A DNA stretch of 6,209 nt. Source: Acidobacteriota bacterium. Lineage in GTDB: Bacteria; Acidobacteriota; Terriglobia; UBA7540. Each line of letters starts with the position of its first letter. Position 1 is the first letter of the stretch. The stretch spans positions 1-6,209 of the forward strand of contig JAJYJL010000544.1 of assembly GCA_021789565.1 (NCBI GenBank), read 5' to 3'. The notes below the pieces were generated by a model that was not told where the DNA came from, ran no database searches, and was given only the letters and a program-made list of their open reading frames with translations. Positions 1-5,415 of the stretch are shown one piece after another. A program made the position numbers and the translations under genes.

Positions 1-288
1 CTGATTGCAAGGCGCGGTGCTGATGTCGTACAGCCGGACGACCGGCGTGCCGGCGGGGTATGCGAGTGGATGGAAATTGCCTCAATTGCCGATGGCTACA
101 AGGTCGCAGTTGCAAGCCACGGCGGCGGCCAAACCAACCTGAACATGCTTCTGGCCATGCCCAACGCGGTCTATATGGAATCCGGCGGGCCGCGAAAAAT
201 GCTTGACGGTGAAGTACCCGCGCCCGAGGAACCCGGCATGAGCAGTGAAGTTAGCGCCGAGGAGATTCAGAAATATAAAGTGGGATAG
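1..288 (+). CDS. Mandelate racemase/muconate lactonizing enzyme family protein, C-terminal part (5' end outside window)
   Basis: Frame 1 is open from base 1 to a TAG at 286-288, giving the last 95 residues of an enolase-superfamily protein. The visible part is the end of the TIM barrel and the C-terminal cap. It contains a QPD motif (visible residues 11-13), then an AGG turn, then VASHGGG (38-43), whose His40 sits where this superfamily carries a catalytic His general base. MESGG follows (59-63), with Glu60 at the conserved Glu near the end of the barrel. These enzymes abstract a proton alpha to a carboxylate with Mg2+, and many are sugar-acid dehydratases. The NLNMLLAMPNAVYMESGG-like ending favours an acid-sugar dehydratase over an epimerase, but the substrate cannot be told without the Mg-binding half. 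The first ATG in this frame (70) is internal, because homologous sequence continues upstream of it. Confidence 0.85.
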   Translation: MIARRGADVVQPDDRRAGGVCEWMEIASIADGYKVAVASHGGGQTNLNMLLAMPNAVYMESGGPRKMLDGEVPAPEEPGMSSEVSAEEIQKYKVG

Positions 289-313
289 TCCCAGAGTAAT
301 AAGCTTTGTGTTT

Positions 314-331
314 CGCCACAGGCGTTTTCTT
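314..331 (+). terminator. Weak candidate terminator of the upstream dehydratase-like gene
   Basis: CGCC (314-317) and GGCG (321-324) pair across a three-base loop and are followed by TTTTCTT. It lies 26 bases after the upstream stop codon, where a terminator would be expected. The stem is only 4 bp, so it may be weak or accidental. Confidence 0.3.
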
Positions 332-416
332 CAAATCCTTTCGCCAATGCCGCAGGGCTGGAACTTCGTTGTTTGAAAACCAGGAAATCAGCGGGATGCC
401 GACAAGGCCGCCGGTG

Positions 417-438
417 TCGTTCTAAAGTCGTAGAACGA
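417..438. promoter_or_regulatory. Perfect 8-bp inverted repeat, candidate operator
   Basis: TCGTTCTA (417-424) and TAGAACGA (431-438) are exact reverse complements separated by 6 bases, which makes a 22-bp dyad. It ends 7 bases before the TTGACA at 446-451. That geometry fits a dimeric helix-turn-helix regulator bound just upstream of the -35 box. No T-rich run follows, so a terminator is less likely. I do not recognise the motif as that of a named regulator. Operator function is inferred. Confidence 0.45.
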
Positions 439-445
439 TAGTTTG

Positions 446-474
446 TTGACAGTTTGTACACGCTGGTGAAAAGT
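446..474 (+). promoter_or_regulatory. Candidate sigma70-type promoter for the exported-protein gene
   Basis: TTGACA (446-451) is a perfect -35 hexamer. With a 17-base spacer, the -10 position is AAAAGT (469-474), which matches the consensus at only three positions. The 15- and 16-base alternatives are no better. A strong -35 with a poor -10 is typical of activator-dependent promoters and would agree with the dyad directly upstream, but chance is possible. Confidence 0.4.
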
Positions 475-491
475 GATGGTTGGGGGAGGGG

Positions 492-512
492 AAAAAGGGA
501 GCACCGGCTCCC
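492..512 (-). terminator. Hairpin that reads as an intrinsic terminator on the minus strand
   Basis: GGGAGC (497-502) and GCTCCC (507-512) form a perfect 6-bp stem with a 4-base loop. Bases 492-496 are AAAAA on the plus strand, so on the minus strand the stem is followed directly by TTTTT, the layout of a rho-independent terminator. No minus-strand gene to its right would need it. On the plus strand the same stem lies in the leader of the exported-protein gene and lacks a T run, so it should not stop that transcript. Confidence 0.4.
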
Positions 513-589
513 AATTGACGTGCCTTTGCCACTCTTTGTCCCCTCGTTCGGCTGGGGGCTGTCGATGGCAGGCCAAGGAGAGACAGCTC

Positions 590-1108
590 ATGAGAAAATA
601 CCTGCAATTCCTTTTTGTTCTGCTGGTTGGCGCGGGCGTGATGCTGGGTCCCCGTGCCCTGACAGCTTGGGCGCACCCGAACCCTGCCTACCGGCACGAC
701 GGCCACGGCCGAGACGATCACGACAGAGGGCGCGGCCACTATGACCGGGGACGTGGCCACCGGGAACATTGGGACAATGGCCGGCACCGCGGATGGGACC
801 GGGACCGCGAAGGGCGCTACCGCTTTGATGATTATGATCGCCGCGTCGTGGTGAGATATTACGACGAACACCGGGACGACCGCTGGTTTCGTGACCCGGG
901 ACCGCGCGGATTCGCTCTGGCTTACGGCAGTGTCCTGGAGCCCCGCTACCGGCGATATTGCCATCCGCTGCCTCCGGTTATGCTGGAAGAGTTACCTCCA
1001 CCCCCTCCGGACTACCACTATTTTATCTTTGGCGGGAGGGTCGTTCTGTTCGACGGCGGCTACCGCGTGCACGACTTTATTTCACTGAATTTCAATTTTG
1101 GCCGGTAG
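590..1108 (+). CDS. Small exported His/Arg/Asp/Gly-rich protein, possibly RcnB/CigR-like at its C terminus
   Basis: The product is 172 residues and of unknown function. The ATG at 590 is chosen because AAGGAG (575-580) lies 9 bases upstream and the protein then opens with a clear signal peptide: MRK, a hydrophobic run (residues 4-20), and an A-W-A site giving likely cleavage after Ala28. An upstream in-frame ATG at 473 has no ribosome site and would bury the signal. The mature part begins with a low-complexity region (about 34-85) full of His, Arg, Asp and Gly, including a tandem DRGRGHx repeat. It has no continuous hydrophobic segment. The C-terminal part has LPP (127-129), a PPPPP run (136-140), an aromatic YHYFIF stretch and a G-R-V-V-L strand ending in a V-H-D-F-I segment. 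This order resembles the C-terminal modules of periplasmic RcnB/CigR-type proteins, although the match is loose and from memory. Metal or polyanion binding is possible. The gene appears monocistronic: it has its own upstream promoter candidate and a strong terminator behind it. Confidence 0.75.
   Translation: MRKYLQFLFVLLVGAGVMLGPRALTAWAHPNPAYRHDGHGRDDHDRGRGHYDRGRGHREHWDNGRHRGWDRDREGRYRFDDYDRRVVVRYYDEHRDDRWFRDPGPRGFALAYGSVLEPRYRRYCHPLPPVMLEELPPPPPDYHYFIFGGRVVLFDGGYRVHDFISLNFNFGR
722..763 (+). repeat. Two tandem 21-base units encoding DRGRGHY and DRGRGHR
   Basis: Bases 722-742 and 743-763 encode DRGRGHY and DRGRGHR (residues 45-58 of the exported protein). The units use different codons (GAC AGA GGG CGC against GAC CGG GGA CGT). 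The duplication is therefore old, or the peptide is kept by selection. Looser Arg/Asp/His/Gly repeats continue on both sides. Confidence 0.7.
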
Positions 1109-1135
1109 CCTCGGCAGACAACGCTTCACGACCTC

Positions 1136-1187
1136 ACGCCGGTTTGGCCGCACGCCACATCATACGGGGCTAGGCCGGCGTTTTTTT
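1136..1187 (+). terminator. Rho-independent terminator of the exported-protein gene
   Basis: ACGCCGG (1136-1142) pairs perfectly with CCGGCGT (1175-1181). Pairing can extend inward to 1149/1168 with several G-U pairs, closing an 18-base loop. Seven Ts (1181-1187) follow. It begins 28 bases after the TAG of the exported-protein gene and isolates that gene from coaD. Confidence 0.8.
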
Positions 1188-1297
1188 CGCCTGTCGTCAT
1201 TTCCCATTTTTCGTTTGGCAAAGCAGTGCCTGCGCCTGCACGCGGATAGGCCGCGCTCCCCCCATCGATTGCTCCGTCACGTCTTCAGAGAATCTGG

Positions 1298-1327
1298 TTT
1301 ACAACGTTCGAACCCAACCGCTAGAAT
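1298..1327 (+). promoter_or_regulatory. Sigma70-type promoter for coaD and the aminotransferase gene
   Basis: TTTACA (1298-1303) and TAGAAT (1322-1327) each differ from the consensus hexamers at one position, and the spacer is 18 bases. Transcription would start near 1334, giving a leader of roughly 40 bases before coaD. The site lies between the upstream terminator and the coaD start, where a promoter is expected. Bases 1188-1297 upstream of it hold nothing I recognise. Confidence 0.6.
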
Positions 1328-1341
1328 GCTCTTTAAGCATA

Positions 1342-1360
1342 GGGGCGCCGCTGGCGCGCC
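1342..1360 (+). other. GC-rich hairpin in the coaD leader
   Basis: GCGCC (1345-1349) pairs with GGCGC (1353-1357) across a 3-base loop. One mismatch then separates this from two further G-C pairs. The hairpin ends 14 bases before the coaD ATG, close to the ribosome-binding region, and no good Shine-Dalgarno is visible. It could temper translation. No known riboswitch or leader is recognised. Confidence 0.35.
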
Positions 1361-1374
1361 TTTCGCTGCGGAAT

Positions 1375-1875
1375 ATGTCAGACATTCTCGCGATTTATCC
1401 AGGGTCCTTCGACCCGATAACCAATGGTCACTTTGATCTGATCGAGCGAAGCAGCCGGATCTTTGACCATCTGATTGTCGCCCTGCTGACGAATGCCGAA
1501 AAGCAGCCGCTCTTCAGCGTTGAGGAGCGCGTGGAGATGTTGAAGGATGTCACAAGGGACATGAAGAATGTTTCCGTGGACACTTTCAGCGGCTTGCTGG
1601 TGAACTACGCGGTCAGTAAGAATGCGCGGGCGATTGTCCGTGGCATCCGAGCTTTTTCTGACTACGAATACGAAATCCAGATGGCCCTCACCAACCGCAA
1701 GCTGCAGCCGAAGCTGGAGACGCTTTTCCTGATGCCGGCAGAATCTTATGCTTACATCAGCTCGCGCCTGGTGAAGGAAATCGCCCGGCACGGAGGGTCC
1801 GTGAAAGACCTGGTCCCGCCGATGGTGGAAGAACGTTTAAGCAGAAAAATAGTCTCAACAATTGACGAGGTTTGA
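1375..1875 (+). CDS. coaD: Phosphopantetheine adenylyltransferase
   Basis: This 166-residue cytoplasmic enzyme transfers AMP from ATP to 4'-phosphopantetheine, making dephospho-CoA, the penultimate step of coenzyme A synthesis. It matches the usual length of about 160 and shows the whole family pattern. YPGSFDPITNGH (8-19) holds the nucleotidyltransferase T/HxGH-type motif with His19. Lys43 lies in the loop after the second strand. RGIRAFSDYEYE spans 89-100, and the ISSRLVKE segment (128-135) followed by ARHGG is the second nucleotide-binding signature. The start is set by the family, since the protein begins a few residues before the first strand. Its Shine-Dalgarno is poor, with GGA only 2 bases before the ATG. 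It is probably transcribed from the promoter at 1298-1327, with the aminotransferase gene following 4 bases after its TGA. Nothing is missing or unusual in the protein. Confidence 0.97.
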   Translation: MSDILAIYPGSFDPITNGHFDLIERSSRIFDHLIVALLTNAEKQPLFSVEERVEMLKDVTRDMKNVSVDTFSGLLVNYAVSKNARAIVRGIRAFSDYEYEIQMALTNRKLQPKLETLFLMPAESYAYISSRLVKEIARHGGSVKDLVPPMVEERLSRKIVSTIDEV

Positions 1876-1879
1876 TCCC

Positions 1880-3052
1880 ATGGAACTATCAGAACGTATT
1901 TCGAGGATTTCAGTCTCATCCACTCTGGCCGTTGTTCAGAAGGCTGCCCAGCTCCGGGCAAGTGGCGTGAGTTTGGTTGACTTTGGGGCGGGCGAGCCGG
2001 ATTTCCCGACCCCCGACAACATTAAGAAGGCCGCTATCGAGGCGATCCATCAGAATTTCACTAAGTACACGCCGACCAGCGGCACCAAGGAACTGAAGGA
2101 AGCCATTGTCGAGCGCCATGCCAAGGATTTCGGCTCCAATTACAAGTCTGAAGAATGCCTGGTGACCGTAGGCGGCAAGCAGGCCATCTTTGAGGCTGTT
2201 GCCGCGACCATCAACCACGGAGATGAAGTGATTCTGCCCGTACCGTACTGGGTGTCGTATCTCGACATCGTTAACTATTCCGGCGGCAAGGTGGTGGCGC
2301 TTGAAACGCGCGAAGCGGACAACTTCCAGGTGAGCGCGGCGGCCGTGGAAAAGCTGATCACGCCCAAAACCAGACTGATCATTGTGAATTCTCCTAACAA
2401 TCCGACCGGCGCCGTGATTCCGGACGAAGAGATGGAAAAGCTGCTGGCGCTCGCTGCCAGCAGGAACATTCTGCTGATGTCCGATGAGTGCTACTGCCAG
2501 TTCCTCTATAATGGGCGGAAACCATTTTCTCTGGGGCACTCCAGTAATCGTGAAAACCTGATCATCACCGGTTCGCTTTCCAAGACCTATGCCATGACGG
2601 GCTGGCGGGTGGGTTTCGCACTTGGCGCGAAAAAACTGCTGAGCAACATGCTGAATCTCCAGAGCCACTCGACGTCGAACCCGACTTCGATCTCGCAGAA
2701 GGCGGCGGTGGAAGCGTTGCGCGGGCCGCAGGATTCCGTGCAAGTAATGCTTGCCGAGTATCAGCGGCGGCGTGACAAGATCGTTGCAGGCCTGCGGGCG
2801 ATTCCTGGAATCACCTGCGCCATGCCGGCAGGCGCGTTTTATGTCTACCCGAACGTTGGTGTCTACCTGAAGAAGAACGGCGTTGCGGATTGCCAGGTGC
2901 TGGTGGACCGGCTGCTGGAAGAAGCCCATGTGGCGGTCGTTCCGGGACCTGGGTTCGGCACCGATGACCACGTCCGGCTCTCCTACGCGACGTCGATGGA
3001 GAACATCGAGGAAGGTCTCCAGCGGATGAAGAAATTCTTCAGCGAACTCTGA
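1880..3052 (+). CDS. Class I PLP-dependent aminotransferase, aspartate (possibly aspartate/prephenate) type, subgroup Ib
   Basis: The 390-residue product resembles Thermus-type aspartate aminotransferase along its length. This cytoplasmic enzyme would exchange amino groups between aspartate and 2-oxoglutarate; some subgroup Ib members also transaminate prephenate to arogenate. Visible signatures are GAGEPDFPTP (36-45), GGKQAIF (98-104, Lys100 at the place of the Ib lysine that contacts the substrate side-chain carboxylate), PYW (122-124), NSPNNPTGA (170-178, Asn174 near the PLP ring), DECY (202-205, Asp202 and Tyr205 contacting PLP), SLSKTYAMTGWR (232-243) with the Schiff-base Lys235, and HVRLSYA (364-370) with Arg366 binding the alpha-carboxylate. 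The ATG at 1880 is preferred over an in-frame TTG at 1862 because GAGG (1867-1870) sits 9 bases upstream and the TTG would overlap coaD. Substrate preference (Asp, prephenate or both) cannot be settled by eye. Confidence 0.93.
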   Translation: MELSERISRISVSSTLAVVQKAAQLRASGVSLVDFGAGEPDFPTPDNIKKAAIEAIHQNFTKYTPTSGTKELKEAIVERHAKDFGSNYKSEECLVTVGGKQAIFEAVAATINHGDEVILPVPYWVSYLDIVNYSGGKVVALETREADNFQVSAAAVEKLITPKTRLIIVNSPNNPTGAVIPDEEMEKLLALAASRNILLMSDECYCQFLYNGRKPFSLGHSSNRENLIITGSLSKTYAMTGWRVGFALGAKKLLSNMLNLQSHSTSNPTSISQKAAVEALRGPQDSVQVMLAEYQRRRDKIVAGLRAIPGITCAMPAGAFYVYPNVGVYLKKNGVADCQVLVDRLLEEAHVAVVPGPGFGTDDHVRLSYATSMENIEEGLQRMKKFFSEL

Positions 3053-3181
3053 CAATTTGCCGATTATAGTGGGCAGGGCTTCGGGGCCTGCCTTCAGGGG
3101 GCGAGCAGCATAACTGAAAGTGCCGGAGTAAGACCCGGTGCTTTCGTATAACCTGAGTGCGGCCTTTTTCAGCGCCCTGCA
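3053..3181 (+). promoter_or_regulatory. Structured spacer before manA, with a -10-like hexamer and two hairpins
   Basis: TATAGT (3065-3070) matches the -10 consensus at five of six positions, but no -35 box is visible 16-18 bases upstream. GGCAGG (3072-3077) pairs with CCTGCC (3087-3092) across a 9-base loop. A second hairpin pairs 3115-3126 with 3135-3146: 12 bp including three G-U pairs, with an 8-base loop and A- and T-rich ends (AAAG and CTTT). Neither hairpin is followed by a long T run, so terminator function for the aminotransferase is doubtful. If transcription starts after 3070, both hairpins fall in a leader of about 100 bases. No known riboswitch is recognised. Confidence 0.35.
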
Positions 3182-4282
3182 ATGGTACCTATGCCAAAAC
3201 TGGACACGCCGCTCAAGCTCTCACCCATCTTCAAGCCAAAAATCTGGGGACTGGACGATCTGGCTCCGCTGTTTAGATGGCCGGAGCCTGAAAAGATTTC
3301 CCCCGACCGCGGCGCTTCCTCCCAGACCGGAGAGGAAAGCCTGATCGGTGAGGTATGGATTACGGACGAAAGTTCAAAGGTCCTGAACGGGCCCGTGGCG
3401 GGACTTGCGCTGGGCGAAGTATCCGCCAAGTACCGCGGCGAATTGAACGGGGCGAACTGGAAAGACCGCCGGTTTCCCATCCTGTCAAAATACATCTTCA
3501 CCAGCGACTGGCTCTCGCTTCAGGTCCATCCGGACGACCAATACGCACGCAAGCATGATCCGGGCAATCTGGGCAAGTGTGAGATGTGGTACATCCTGCA
3601 CGCGGAGCCGGAAGCGGAAATCCTGCTGGGGCTAAAGCCGGACACAACACTTGAAATGCTGAGGGGAGCCTGCCAGCAAGGCAAAAGCAAAGACCTGCTC
3701 TACCGGTTTCACCCGAAAGCGGGAGAGGCGATTTTTGTTCCGCCGGGAACTGTCCACGCCCTGGGGCCGGGCCTGGTCCTTTTTGAAGCCGAAGAACATT
3801 CCGACATGACCTACCGGCTGGACGATTTTGGGCGCGCGGGTCTGGACGGAAAACCGCGACCTCTCCATCTGGACAAAGGCTTTGGGGTGATCAAGCCCGA
3901 GGCGCTTCCTCTCCGCGGCTTGCCGCGAGCGGTGGTTCAAGAATCGTTCGGCTCCCGCCGGTACATTCTTGCTTGCCCGTACTTTGCGGTGGAAGAATTG
4001 AGCATGAGAAAGACGGGGCATTTCAGATCATCGGCGGATCACGTGGAGACGATTTCCATCCTCGCGGGCGTAGGTCGATTGGAGACAACTGCGGGCTGGC
4101 TCGGCTATCAGGCGGGCGATACCTGGGTGATTCCGCCGAGGGCGGGGCAGTACCGAGTGGCCCCGGTGCGGAAGACCCGAATTCTGAAGTTTTACGTGCC
4201 GGATGTTGACAAGGATTTCAAGCGACCGCTTTTACGCCGCGGGTTCAAGGTCGGGCAGATCAAAAACATTCTTTTCGACTAG
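3182..4282 (+). CDS. manA: Mannose-6-phosphate isomerase, type I, class-I-like zinc enzyme
   Basis: This 366-residue cytoplasmic zinc enzyme interconverts fructose-6-phosphate and mannose-6-phosphate. Zinc ligands are visible in family order: QVHPDD (114-119, Gln114 and His116), GKCEMWYIL (131-139, Glu134) and PPGTVHALGPG (187-197, His192). The SDMTYRLDDFGR segment (207-218) carries Arg212 at the position of the catalytic arginine. A second cupin-like half follows, roughly 258-340. It is longer than the roughly 315-residue Bacillus-type enzymes, with extra residues around 33-52 and a basic tail after 340. The ATG at 3182 and the in-frame ATG at 3191 are both possible starts. Neither has a Shine-Dalgarno, and an in-frame TAA (3149-3151) excludes longer versions. 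manC starts 7 bases after its stop, so the two are surely cotranscribed. Confidence 0.92.
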   Translation: MVPMPKLDTPLKLSPIFKPKIWGLDDLAPLFRWPEPEKISPDRGASSQTGEESLIGEVWITDESSKVLNGPVAGLALGEVSAKYRGELNGANWKDRRFPILSKYIFTSDWLSLQVHPDDQYARKHDPGNLGKCEMWYILHAEPEAEILLGLKPDTTLEMLRGACQQGKSKDLLYRFHPKAGEAIFVPPGTVHALGPGLVLFEAEEHSDMTYRLDDFGRAGLDGKPRPLHLDKGFGVIKPEALPLRGLPRAVVQESFGSRRYILACPYFAVEELSMRKTGHFRSSADHVETISILAGVGRLETTAGWLGYQAGDTWVIPPRAGQYRVAPVRKTRILKFYVPDVDKDFKRPLLRRGFKVGQIKNILFD

Positions 4283-4289
4283 AAAGATT

Positions 4290-5399
4290 ATGGACAAATC
4301 AGTGAAATCGCGTGGCTCGCTTTACGATCACGTTTACGTGGTGATTATGGCCGGCGGAAGCGGCACGCGCTTCTGGCCGCTGAGCCGCCGCAAAACGCCG
4401 AAACAGTTGCTGGGCGTGTTCGGAGGCGCAACGCTTCTTGAGCAAACTGTCGAGCGCGTCAAGGGGATCGTGCCGCCGCAGCGGATTTACATCTTTACTA
4501 ACAGCCTGGTGCGCGCGCAGATGGTCCGGCTGCTCCCGAACATTCCTGAACGACAGATTGTTGCGGAACCGGCGCAGCGCAACACGGCGCCGACCATCGG
4601 CCTCGCTGCGAATGAACTCTTTCGACGCGACCCGGATGCCATCATGGTCATCCTGCCGGCCGACCACGTGATTCGCAAGCCGGGAGCCTTCCGCAACGCT
4701 CTCAAGGCCGGCTGCCGCTGGGCTGCGAAGGAGGGCCGGTCTGTCGTACTGGGCATTCGGCCTGCGCGCCCGGAAACCGGGTACGGCTACATCCGGCTGG
4801 GTAGGCCTGTGAAGAACGCCACCCGCGAGAAGATTTTTCGCGTGGAGAGCTTTACGGAAAAGCCGGAGCTCGCAGCCGCACGGCGGTTTGTGTTGTCCAA
4901 ACGTTATCTGTGGAACGCCGGCATGTTCGTCTGGCGCGCCTCAACGCTGCTTGAAAACATGGGACGGTTCAAGCCCGCGATGGCCGCGGGCCTGGGCGAA
5001 ATTGTTGCTGCGGGTGGCATTGACAACCCGCGCGCGCTGAAGCGTATTTTCTCGCGGCTTGAGAAAATTTCCATTGATTACGCGCTGATGGAGAAGGTTG
5101 AAAATGTTTATGCTGTGGCGGCGGATATTGGCTGGAGCGATGTGGGCAGCTGGGCAGTGGCCTACGACCTGAACGCGAAGGATGCCGACGGGAACGTGCG
5201 GCCTGAAAATTCGCTTTGCCTCGACTCCAAAGGGAACATGATTGTGGGCGGCCGGAAATATTTTGTGACCATCGGCGTGGAGAACCTGGTGATTGTCGAA
5301 ACCGGCGACGCGCTGCTGGTCTGCGCCCGCGACCAGAGCCAGAAAGTAGGCAAGGCGGTTCAGGAATTGGAGCGGCGCGGCAAGAAGAACCTGCTGTAA
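4290..5399 (+). CDS. manC: Mannose-1-phosphate guanylyltransferase (GDP-mannose pyrophosphorylase), short form
   Basis: This 369-residue enzyme joins mannose-1-phosphate and GTP into GDP-mannose and pyrophosphate. Domain order is clear. The nucleotide-binding loop AGGSGTRFWPLSR (21-33) is followed by PKQ (37-39). Then come EPAQRNTAP (93-101), PADH (123-126), PETGYGYI (161-168), FTEKP (188-192), WNAGMFVW (208-215), SIDYALMEK (261-269) and GWSDVGSW (281-288), followed by a C-terminal beta-helix-like tail. It lacks the C-terminal isomerase domain of the roughly 480-residue bifunctional AlgA/XanB-type proteins, which fits a separate manA just upstream. The ATG at 4290 avoids a long overlap with manA, which an in-frame start at 4203 would need. 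Its ribosome site (AGAAAG, 4281-4286, 3 bases away) is weak, so coupling to manA is likely. Glucose-1-phosphate specificity is less likely given the motifs. Confidence 0.95.
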   Translation: MDKSVKSRGSLYDHVYVVIMAGGSGTRFWPLSRRKTPKQLLGVFGGATLLEQTVERVKGIVPPQRIYIFTNSLVRAQMVRLLPNIPERQIVAEPAQRNTAPTIGLAANELFRRDPDAIMVILPADHVIRKPGAFRNALKAGCRWAAKEGRSVVLGIRPARPETGYGYIRLGRPVKNATREKIFRVESFTEKPELAAARRFVLSKRYLWNAGMFVWRASTLLENMGRFKPAMAAGLGEIVAAGGIDNPRALKRIFSRLEKISIDYALMEKVENVYAVAADIGWSDVGSWAVAYDLNAKDADGNVRPENSLCLDSKGNMIVGGRKYFVTIGVENLVIVETGDALLVCARDQSQKVGKAVQELERRGKKNLL

Positions 5400-5402
5400 G
5401 GC

Positions 5403-5415
5403 GGAGGTTGTCCTG
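5403..5415 (+). promoter_or_regulatory. Ribosome binding site GGAGG and CTG start codon of the mutase gene
   Basis: GGAGG (5403-5407) is a perfect Shine-Dalgarno, 5 bases before CTG (5413-5415). The mutase frame has no ATG, GTG or TTG between the manC stop and the family's N-terminal FGTDGWR motif. The strength of this site contrasts with the poor ribosome sites of coaD, manA and manC, as would suit a rare start codon that needs help. Confidence 0.55.

Larger units (their letters stand above)
289..589. other. Intergenic region, 301 bases, regulatory elements only
   Basis: No frame on either strand gives a protein with recognisable motifs. The open frames here (for example minus 388-591, and plus 454-744 running into the next gene) lack a ribosome site or look like shadows. 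The gap contains a weak hairpin after the upstream gene, an inverted repeat at 417-438, a consensus -35 box at 446-451, a hairpin at 492-512, and the ribosome site of the next gene at 575-580. If transcription starts near 480, the exported-protein mRNA has a leader of about 110 bases. Confidence 0.6.

Noticed and set aside
473..589. Upstream in-frame extension of the exported protein, starting at ATG 473
   Set aside because: It has no ribosome site, would place 39 polar residues before the signal peptide, and would begin inside the candidate promoter. AAGGAG at 575-580 supports the start at 590.
422..964. 180-codon minus-strand frame with hydrophobic Val/Ala/Pro stretches resembling a membrane protein
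   Set aside because: The hydrophobic run is the complement of the Asp/Arg/His/Gly repeats of the exported protein. The plus-strand gene has a ribosome site, a signal peptide and a terminator, and this frame has none of these.
1098..1436. 112-codon plus-strand frame between the exported protein gene and coaD
   Set aside because: It runs through the terminator and the promoter and into coaD in another frame. It has no ribosome site and no motif.
1916..3055. 379-codon open frame on the minus strand
   Set aside because: It lies fully antisense to the aminotransferase gene, whose complete set of motifs proves the plus strand. Its translation is rich in Arg and His with no family motif, as expected of a shadow frame in GC-rich DNA.
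3072..3092. Hairpin after the aminotransferase gene as an intrinsic terminator
   Set aside because: The 6-bp stem is followed by TTCAGGGGG and not by a T run, so it is reported only as a structure in the spacer.
4203..4289. Longer manC start at 4203
   Set aside because: It would overlap manA by 80 bases and add 29 residues that are only manA read in another frame. The family N terminus begins shortly before the AGGSGTR loop, consistent with the ATG at 4290.
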